Positions 40,315 through 45,810 of a stretch of DNA of 45,810 nt are shown here, piece by piece. Positions within the stretch are counted from its first letter, which is position 1, and the number at the start of each line of letters is the position of its first letter. Origin of the DNA: DSOT01 sp052386775. GTDB lineage: Bacteria > Pseudomonadota > Gammaproteobacteria > Burkholderiales > SG8-41. The translations under genes were made by a program, and so were the position numbers. Below the pieces are notes generated by a model that made no database searches, was not told the origin of the DNA, and saw only the letters and a program-made list of their open reading frames with translations. Location: NCBI GenBank assembly GCA_052386775.1, contig JBQTJV010000034.1:1-45810 (forward strand), written 5' to 3'.

Positions 40315-41262
40315 ATGAATCAAACTGCTCGCGCAGCAAACGCCGGGCGTCATGCCCGTGCCTTCATACTGGCCGCAGCGCTCGCTGCGGCTCCGATGTC
40401 CATGGCGCAGGACTATGGCGATACGCCGTACGTGCAGACGCCGCAGAACGTCGTGGACAAGATGCTCGAGATCGCCAAGGTGGGACCGAAGGACTATGTC
40501 ATCGACCTCGGGTCGGGCGACGGCCGCATGATCATCACGGCGGCGAAGAAACACGGGGCGCGCGGCTTCGGCGTCGATCTCGACCGCCGCCTGGTGCAAC
40601 TCGCCAACCGCCGCGCCGCGGAAGCCGGGGTGGCGGACCGGGCCGTGTTCTACGAGCGCGACCTCTACAAGACCGACATCAGCCGCGCCACCGTGGTCAC
40701 CATCTACCTGCTGCCGGAAGTGAACGTCATGGTGCGGCCGAAGCTCCTCTCCACCCTCAAGCCCGGCACGCGCGTCGTCTCGCACGACTACGACATGGGA
40801 GAGTGGCCGCCGGAGGTCTCGCTGGTTCTGGATGCGCCGGACAAGCCGGTGGGGCGCGATTTCAAGAGCAAGGTGTTCTACTGGGTCGTTCCTGCGACCG
40901 CATCCGGGAAGTGGCACTGGCAGCTCGCGGTAAACGGGCAGGCCACCACGTTCGACGCGACGCTCAGCCAGATGTTCGAAAAACTGGAGGGCGCGCTCAA
41001 CGTGGACGGGAACCCGGCGAAGATCGACGAAGCCCGCCTCCACGGTGCGAGCATCCATATGACGGCGAGCCAGCGCGTAGGGAACACTGATACGCGCTAT
41101 GTCTTCTCCGGTCGCGTAGTCGGCGCGAAGATCGAAGGCGAGGCCAAAATAGTGCGAGGCGGCGACGAGCACAAGGTCGCATGGAAAGCGGCCCGCATCG
41201 AAGCGATAGCGCCCGCGCATTTTGCGCTCAAGCCGCCCCCGCCGCCGCCCGGTTCATGGTGA
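40315..41262 (+). CDS. Exported aKMT-like methyltransferase, array member 5
   Basis: 315 residues. The signal peptide ends SMAQD (about 31). YVQTPQNVVDKML (39-51) has Gln for the usual Pro; IDLGSGDGRMIITAAKK, ATVVTIYLLPEVNVM, TRVVSHDY and WPPEVS follow. The C-terminal domain includes FYWVVPATASGKWHW, FEKLEGALNVDGNP and FSGRVVGAKIEGEA, ending in a Pro-rich tail (PPPPPPGSW). Three bases separate it from member 4 and 13 from member 6. Confidence 0.86.
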   Translation: MNQTARAANAGRHARAFILAAALAAAPMSMAQDYGDTPYVQTPQNVVDKMLEIAKVGPKDYVIDLGSGDGRMIITAAKKHGARGFGVDLDRRLVQLANRRAAEAGVADRAVFYERDLYKTDISRATVVTIYLLPEVNVMVRPKLLSTLKPGTRVVSHDYDMGEWPPEVSLVLDAPDKPVGRDFKSKVFYWVVPATASGKWHWQLAVNGQATTFDATLSQMFEKLEGALNVDGNPAKIDEARLHGASIHMTASQRVGNTDTRYVFSGRVVGAKIEGEAKIVRGGDEHKVAWKAARIEAIAPAHFALKPPPPPPGSW

Positions 41263-41275
41263 GCCGGGCCCGCTG

Positions 41276-42100
41276 ATGCGATTGCAGGCCGCATTGCTGC
41301 TGCTTGGGCTCGCGGGATCATCGCCCGCCGCGCTGCCCGACATCCCGGTTCCCTACGTTCCCTCCACCGAGGTTGCCGTCGAAGAGATGCTGCGGCTTGC
41401 TGACGTGCGGCGCGAGGATGTGGTGATGGATCTGGGCTCCGGTGACGGCCGCATCGTGATCGCGGCGGCGCGCTATTTCGGCGCGCGCGGTGTCGGCATC
41501 GAGATCGACGCGGAGCTGGTGGTGACCGCCCGCGAGAACGCGCAGACCGCGGGGGTCGCCGATCGCGTGACGTTCATCGCTCAGGATGTGCTGAAGGCCG
41601 ATCTTTCGTCGGCGAGCGTGGTGACGATGTACCTGCTTTCGCCGCTGATCGAGCGGCTCAAGCCCAAGCTGCTCGCAGAACTTAAGCCCGGTTCGCGCAT
41701 CGTGGCCCACGATTATGGGTTCAAGGACTGGATGCCCGACCGCCAGGTCACGATCTCGAAAACGATCATGCTCTATGTCGTGCCGGCGCAGGTCGCCGGG
41801 CGATGGCGGCTTACGGCCGACTTTCCCGGCGGCGAGCGCAGCTACGATTTCGAACTGAAGCAGGCGTTCCAGCGGATCACCGGGGGGGCGCGTGTGCCCG
41901 GCGGCTACCTGCCGTTGTTTGAGCCGCGTCTTGAAGGCGACCGCATCCGCTTCGTGATCGTGGACGACGGCCGCAGTCATCATTTCGAGGGGCGAGTCGC
42001 CGGAGTCGTGATGAACGGGACCGTCCGCTCGGGTGTCGGTTCTGCGCTCACCGAACGGCCCTGGCGCGCCGAGCGCCTGCTCGCACTGGGGGAGAGCTGA
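41276..42100 (+). CDS. Exported aKMT-like methyltransferase, array member 6
   Basis: 274 residues, the shortest of the aKMT-like set. The signal peptide is short (MRLQAALLLLGLAGSSPAAL). The pre-domain reads YVPSTEVAVEEML (27-39), lacking the TPQ; MDLGSGDGRIVIAAA (51-65) is intact, as are VVTMYLLSPLIERL and RIVAHDY. The loop between WMPD and the next strand is shorter than in most others. The C-terminal domain holds FQRITGGARVPGG, LEGDRIRFVI and FEGRVAGVVMNG. It is followed after 2 bases by member 7. Confidence 0.85.
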   Translation: MRLQAALLLLGLAGSSPAALPDIPVPYVPSTEVAVEEMLRLADVRREDVVMDLGSGDGRIVIAAARYFGARGVGIEIDAELVVTARENAQTAGVADRVTFIAQDVLKADLSSASVVTMYLLSPLIERLKPKLLAELKPGSRIVAHDYGFKDWMPDRQVTISKTIMLYVVPAQVAGRWRLTADFPGGERSYDFELKQAFQRITGGARVPGGYLPLFEPRLEGDRIRFVIVDDGRSHHFEGRVAGVVMNGTVRSGVGSALTERPWRAERLLALGES

Positions 42101-42102
42101 CC

Positions 42103-42936
42103 GTGCGCAGGGCGATAGCACTGATTGCGTTGACCGCGCTGGGCTGGATGCAGCCGGCGCTCGCGGCTCAGATCATCGTCCCCGACGTACCGTTCGTGCC
42201 CACGCCTCAGGTGGTCGTGGACGAGATGCTGCGGATGGCGAGGGTGACGCAATCGGATTTCGTGATGGACCTGGGCTCGGGCGACGGCCGGATTGCGATC
42301 ACCGCAGCGAAAAAATTCGGCGCTCGCGCGCTCGGTGTCGAACTCGACGAGCACCTCATCTTCCAGAGCGAAGAGAGCGCGCGGCAGGCGGGCGTGGAAG
42401 ATCGCGCGCAGTTTCTGCGGCAGGATCTGTTCAAGACCGATCTCAGCCAGGCGAGTGTCATCACGATGTATCTCCTGCCGAGCGTGAATCGCCGCTTGCG
42501 CCCGAGGCTGCTCGATCTGAAACCGGGAACGCGCATCGTCGCCCACGACTTCGATCTCGAAGACTGGAAGCCGGACCAGATGACGACGATCCGCAAGAAC
42601 GTCTTCCTGTGGATCGTGCCGGCCAAAGTTGCGGGCCGCTGGCGGGCGCGCGTGCCGTTGCCCGACGGCCTGCGCACCATCGAGATCGAATTCGATCAGC
42701 GTTTTCAGGAGGTGAACGGCCTGGCGCGGATCGATGGCCAGGCCACTCAGTTGTGGGAGGCGAAGCTCAGCGGCGAGCGCTTGAGCTTCGTGCTCGTCGA
42801 TGGCGCGGACCGGGACAACGAGGCGAGCTTGTACTTTGACGGACGCGTCGGCGCCAATGCCATCGAGGGCGAAATCCTGCGCGGTGTGGGAAGCGGCCAG
42901 ACCCGGATCAAATGGCAAGCGACGAAGGTGCACTGA
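42103..42936 (+). CDS. Exported aKMT-like methyltransferase, array member 7
   Basis: 277 residues, GTG start. The signal peptide ends ALAAQ (about 22). FVPTPQVVVDEML (31-43), MDLGSGDGRIAITAAKK, SVITMYLLPSVNRRL and RIVAHDF follow. As in member 6 the segment after WKPDQ is short. The C-terminal domain has FQEVNGLARIDGQ, LSGERLSFVLVDG and FDGRVGANAIEGE. Its stop overlaps the next start by one base (TGATG). Confidence 0.86.
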   Translation: MRRAIALIALTALGWMQPALAAQIIVPDVPFVPTPQVVVDEMLRMARVTQSDFVMDLGSGDGRIAITAAKKFGARALGVELDEHLIFQSEESARQAGVEDRAQFLRQDLFKTDLSQASVITMYLLPSVNRRLRPRLLDLKPGTRIVAHDFDLEDWKPDQMTTIRKNVFLWIVPAKVAGRWRARVPLPDGLRTIEIEFDQRFQEVNGLARIDGQATQLWEAKLSGERLSFVLVDGADRDNEASLYFDGRVGANAIEGEILRGVGSGQTRIKWQATKVH

Positions 42937-43853
42937 TGCGCGTGGCCCGGCACTCGCTTTTGGCCGGACTCGTCGCGCTCGCTGTGAGCGCGACGGTCCG
43001 TGCGCAGGTGTCCGACGTGCCCTTTGTCCCTACGCCGCCGAAAGTGGTGGACATGATGCTCGGCCTGGCCAAGGTCGGTCCGAGCGACTACGTGATCGAT
43101 CTCGGCTCGGGAGACGGCCGGATCGTCATCGCCGCGGCCAAGAAACATGGTGCGCGCGGCCTGGGCGTGGACATCGACGGCGCGCTGGTGGACGCGGCGC
43201 GTCAGGAGGCGCGGCGCCAGGGAGTGAGCGACAGGGTTGTTTTCGCGAACCGCAACCTCTTCATCACAGACATCAGCGACGCAACGGTCGTCACGATGTA
43301 TCTGTACCCGCAGGTGATCATGCAGCTTCGTCCGCGCCTGCTCCGGGAACTGAAGCCCGGAACGCGCATCGTCTCGCATGAATTCGCGCTCGACGAGTGG
43401 CAGCCGGACGCGAAAGTCACCGTGCCGGTGCCGGACAAGCCGTATGGCGTGCCCTCGAGCGATGTGTACATGTGGATCGTGCCGGCCAATGCGGCGGGCA
43501 AGTGGCGCTGGCGCCCGCCGGGCGCTGCGCGCGACGACGAAGTGACGCTCGAGCAGACGTTTCAACGGCTGGAAGGGGTGGGAAGCATCGATGGGCGGGC
43601 GGGCCGGGTGACCGGCGGCCGGGTGACCGGCGAGGAAGTGCGTTTTTCATTCACGGCGGAAGGTGACGGCAAGTTCGTCCGCGAGTTCAGCGGCCGGCTT
43701 TCCGGCGACGCCATCCAGGGTGCGGTGCTCGTGCGAGGGGAAGCGGCGACCAGGCGCGAGTGGCAGGCGGTTCGCGTTGCGCGCGGCACCATCAACATCA
43801 ACGCCGACGCCTCCATGGCGCGGCACAGGGCTATTGCAGAGGAGCGGAGATGA
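42936..43853 (+). CDS. Exported aKMT-like methyltransferase, array member 8
   Basis: 305 residues. The signal peptide ends TVRAQ (about 23). FVPTPPKVVDMML (30-42) and IDLGSGDGRIVIAAAKK follow; TVVTMYLYPQVIMQL has Tyr in the LLP motif, and the post-motif reads RIVSHEF (Glu for Asp, as I recall in aKMT itself). The C-terminal domain contains MWIVPANAAGKWRW, FQRLEGVGSIDGRA and FSGRLSGDAIQGA. The start is the ATG that overlaps the previous stop rather than one eight codons upstream. It overlaps member 9 by four bases. Confidence 0.86.
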   Translation: MRVARHSLLAGLVALAVSATVRAQVSDVPFVPTPPKVVDMMLGLAKVGPSDYVIDLGSGDGRIVIAAAKKHGARGLGVDIDGALVDAARQEARRQGVSDRVVFANRNLFITDISDATVVTMYLYPQVIMQLRPRLLRELKPGTRIVSHEFALDEWQPDAKVTVPVPDKPYGVPSSDVYMWIVPANAAGKWRWRPPGAARDDEVTLEQTFQRLEGVGSIDGRAGRVTGGRVTGEEVRFSFTAEGDGKFVREFSGRLSGDAIQGAVLVRGEAATRREWQAVRVARGTININADASMARHRAIAEERR

Positions 43854-44761
43854 GAATGGCAAGATCTACTTTACTGTTGGCGTCCCTCGCGTTTGCGGTC
43901 GTCTCGGCGACCGCCGGGGCACAGGAAGGCCGGGGCGACGTGGTCTACGTGCCGACACCGCAGATCGCCGTGGACACGATGCTCTCCATGGCGAAGGTGT
44001 CCGCGAACGATTTCGTCATCGATCTCGGATCGGGAGACGGACGCATCGTGATCACAGCCGCAAAGAAATATGGCGCGCGGGGCCTGGGCGTGGATCTCGA
44101 TACGGTGCTGCTCAAGCGCGCCCGCGACGGCGCAAAGCGCGAAGGCGTTGCCGATCGCGCCCAGTTCATCGAGCAGAATCTTTTCGAGACGGATCTTTCG
44201 CGTGCAACCGTCATTACTACTTATCTCCTGCCGGAAATGAATGAAAAGCTGCGGCCCAAGATCCTGGCGCTCAAGCCGGGCACGCGGGTGGTGGCGCACG
44301 ACTACGACATGGGGGAATGGCAGCCGGATGACGAGAAGACGCTGATCGTGCCGGAGAAGACGGTCGGGGATCCGGGCAAGAGCTACATCTTCTTCTGGGT
44401 CGTTCCCGCCACCATCGCGGGCCGGTGGGAATCGCTGGTCTACACCGGCGGGCGGGGCGTCGTCTATGAGTTCGACTTCGATCAGAGCTTTCAGCGCATC
44501 AGCGGCGAGATGACGGTGGACGGGCAGCGGGCGCGTCTGCCGCTGTTCAACGTGCGCGGCGACCGGGTCGCCTTCGAAATCGAAGCGCCCCACGGGAAAG
44601 GCGTTCTGCGACACCGTTTCCAGGGCACGGTGAATCAGGATCGCATCGAGGGCACGCTGACCATTGCGGGCCAGAAGCCGCTCAAGTGGACGGCGCAACT
44701 CAGGAAGCGCGGCGAGGTGCGCATGAGCTCGCTCGATAACGCCGAAAGCAGCGTGCGATGA
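43850..44761 (+). CDS. Exported aKMT-like methyltransferase, array member 9
   Basis: 303 residues. The start ATG 43850 overlaps the previous stop (ATGA) and has GAGGAG ahead. The signal peptide ends TAGAQ (about 24). YVPTPQIAVDTML (33-45), IDLGSGDGRIVITAAKK (57-73), ATVITTYLLPEMNEKL and RVVAHDY are followed by FFWVVPATIAGRWES and a C-terminal domain with FQRISGEMTVDGQ and FQGTVNQDRIEGT. Its stop overlaps the start of an amino-acid permease gene by four bases, so both are translated together. Confidence 0.86.
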   Translation: MRMARSTLLLASLAFAVVSATAGAQEGRGDVVYVPTPQIAVDTMLSMAKVSANDFVIDLGSGDGRIVITAAKKYGARGLGVDLDTVLLKRARDGAKREGVADRAQFIEQNLFETDLSRATVITTYLLPEMNEKLRPKILALKPGTRVVAHDYDMGEWQPDDEKTLIVPEKTVGDPGKSYIFFWVVPATIAGRWESLVYTGGRGVVYEFDFDQSFQRISGEMTVDGQRARLPLFNVRGDRVAFEIEAPHGKGVLRHRFQGTVNQDRIEGTLTIAGQKPLKWTAQLRKRGEVRMSSLDNAESSVR

Positions 44762-45810
44762 CCGCGGCGGCGCAGCAGCCTGCCGCCGGCGCGGCCGCGC
44801 CGCGTCCGACTTTCGGCGTGCTCGACGCGAGCGCGATGATCGTCGGCATCGTGATCGGTGCCGGCATCTTCAAGGCGCCTTCTATCGTCGCAGGCAGCGT
44901 CGCCAATGCCGAAGTATTTATCGCCTTATGGGTGGCTGGCGGCATCATTTCGCTGGTCGGGGCGCTGTGCTACGCCGAGCTGGGCAGCGCATTCCCGAAT
45001 GCCGGCGGGGAATATCACTTTCTCAACCGGGCGTTCGGTGGCGGACTGGCATTTCTCTTCGCCTGGGCGCGCATGAGCGTAGTGCAGACGGGCGCGATTG
45101 CAGCCATTGCGTTCGTCTTCGGGGATTACGCCACGCAGTTGCTGCCGTTAGGCGAGAAGAGCTCGGTCGTCTACGCCGCGCTCGCCGTGACGGCCATTAC
45201 GGCGCTCAACGTGCTGGGCTCGCGCGAAAGCCGCCTGCTGCAGAATGTGGTCACCATCGCGCTGGTGGGCGCAATACTGATGGTAATCGTCGCCGGATTT
45301 CTTTTCGGCGGCAGCACGCCACCGGCGGCGTCAGCCCCGAGCAGTGCTTCGACGCCGCTGTTTTCGCAGCTCGCCCTGATCTTCATTCTGCTCACGTATG
45401 GCGGCTGGAACGAGGCCGCCTACCTCACCGCCGAAGTGCGCGACGCGCGCCGCAACATCGTCCGCGCCCTGGTCCTGGGACTCCTCACTGTGACCGTGAT
45501 CTACGTGCTGCTTAACCTCGCTTACCTGAACGTGCTGGGGCTCGCCGGCATGAAAGCGTCGCAGGCCGTGGCGGCGGACCTCATGAAAGCGACGCTTGGC
45601 GGTGCAGGCGTCTTCGTCTTATCCCTGATCGTGGTGACGGCATCGCTTTCGACGCTCAACGCGACGGTGTTCACCGGTGCCCGCACCAACTACGCGCTCG
45701 GCCGGGATTACGCGGTGTTCAGTGCGCTCGGCGTATGGAAGGAAAGCTCGAACACGCCGGTCAACGCGCTGCTGGTGCAAGGCGCCGTGGCACTACTGCT
45801 CGTCTTTCTG
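44758..45810 (+). CDS. APC-family amino-acid permease, 5' part
   Basis: 351 codons to the right edge, still open. MIVGIVIGAGIFKAPSIVAG near residue 27 is the first-helix motif of the APC superfamily, and PNAGGEYHFLNRAFGGGLAFLFAW, LTYGGWNEAAYLTAEVRD and ALGRDYAVF are typical of LAT/YfnA-like members. About nine hydrophobic segments are visible. It would exchange or import amino acids or a related cationic or neutral compound. The four-base overlap with the last methyltransferase gene suggests it supplies or removes something for that module, but this is inference. Confidence 0.88.
   Translation, partial: MTAAAQQPAAGAAAPRPTFGVLDASAMIVGIVIGAGIFKAPSIVAGSVANAEVFIALWVAGGIISLVGALCYAELGSAFPNAGGEYHFLNRAFGGGLAFLFAWARMSVVQTGAIAAIAFVFGDYATQLLPLGEKSSVVYAALAVTAITALNVLGSRESRLLQNVVTIALVGAILMVIVAGFLFGGSTPPAASAPSSASTPLFSQLALIFILLTYGGWNEAAYLTAEVRDARRNIVRALVLGLLTVTVIYVLLNLAYLNVLGLAGMKASQAVAADLMKATLGGAGVFVLSLIVVTASLSTLNATVFTGARTNYALGRDYAVFSALGVWKESSNTPVNALLVQGAVALLLVFL

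Noticed and set aside
34873..44761. Array as a CRISPR-like or mobile repeat structure
   Set aside because: The repeats are full-length diverged genes with intact frames. No direct-repeat/spacer pattern, terminal inverted repeats or transposase are present.

Overview
The window is GC-rich chromosomal DNA, most likely from a betaproteobacterium (Burkholderiales-like). The reasons are five Bug-type periplasmic receptors of the tripartite tricarboxylate transporter (TTT) family, a csp gene paired with a second infA-type gene, a gentisate dioxygenase, DUF6279 and COG4798-type lipoproteins, and dense coding with short intergenic gaps. No rRNA, phage, insertion sequence or CRISPR array was seen. There is one tRNA, Val(CAC).

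Layout. (1) 1-4000: the 5' part of a LeuC/aconitase-family gene, an M15 peptidase, a gentisate 1,2-dioxygenase-like double cupin and a Bug receptor. (2) 4000-9150: a gene-sparse stretch of small proteins, including a csp-infA pair, two unlisted membrane microproteins, two small proteins that look like paralogues, a secreted charged coiled-coil protein, a zinc-ribbon protein, tRNA-Val and three hairpin terminators, two of which could end small RNAs. (3) 9230-20200: a D-amino-acid dehydrogenase-like flavoenzyme, a GAF protein behind a perfect FNR/ANR box, and a long minus-strand run (iscS-like, nudC, gamma-glutamyltransferase, two Bug receptors, Gfo/Idh oxidoreductase). The last gene of this run reads antisense through a decayed copy of the flavoenzyme 3' end. 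(4) 18300-24130: a D-2-hydroxyacid dehydrogenase, two SDR proteins lacking the usual Tyr, an aminotransferase, a lipoprotein and an exported aldo/keto reductase. (5) 24256-27207: thioredoxin, a 358-residue protein, a UGSC selenoprotein whose in-frame UGA is followed by a bacterial SECIS-type hairpin, and a Gfo/Idh oxidoreductase. (6) 27256-34594: two tandem Do/HtrA proteases, then Bug, Bug-TctB-TctA.

(7) 34873-45810 is the most unusual part. Eight plus-strand genes encode export-signal-bearing SAM-dependent methyltransferases. Seven are paralogues whose catalytic domain strongly resembles the archaeal protein-lysine methyltransferase aKMT and the eukaryotic FAM173/ATPSCKMT family. Each carries a Sec-type signal peptide and an extra C-terminal domain of about 100 residues. 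The eighth is a COG4798-like methyltransferase with a lipobox. A membrane-embedded spermidine-synthase-like gene sits on the opposite strand inside the array. The last methyltransferase gene overlaps the start of an APC-family amino-acid permease by four bases. I read this as a periplasm-facing methylation module whose substrate and SAM supply are unknown; that function is inference. The two strongest leads are this array and the selenoprotein, which a standard gene caller would split in two.
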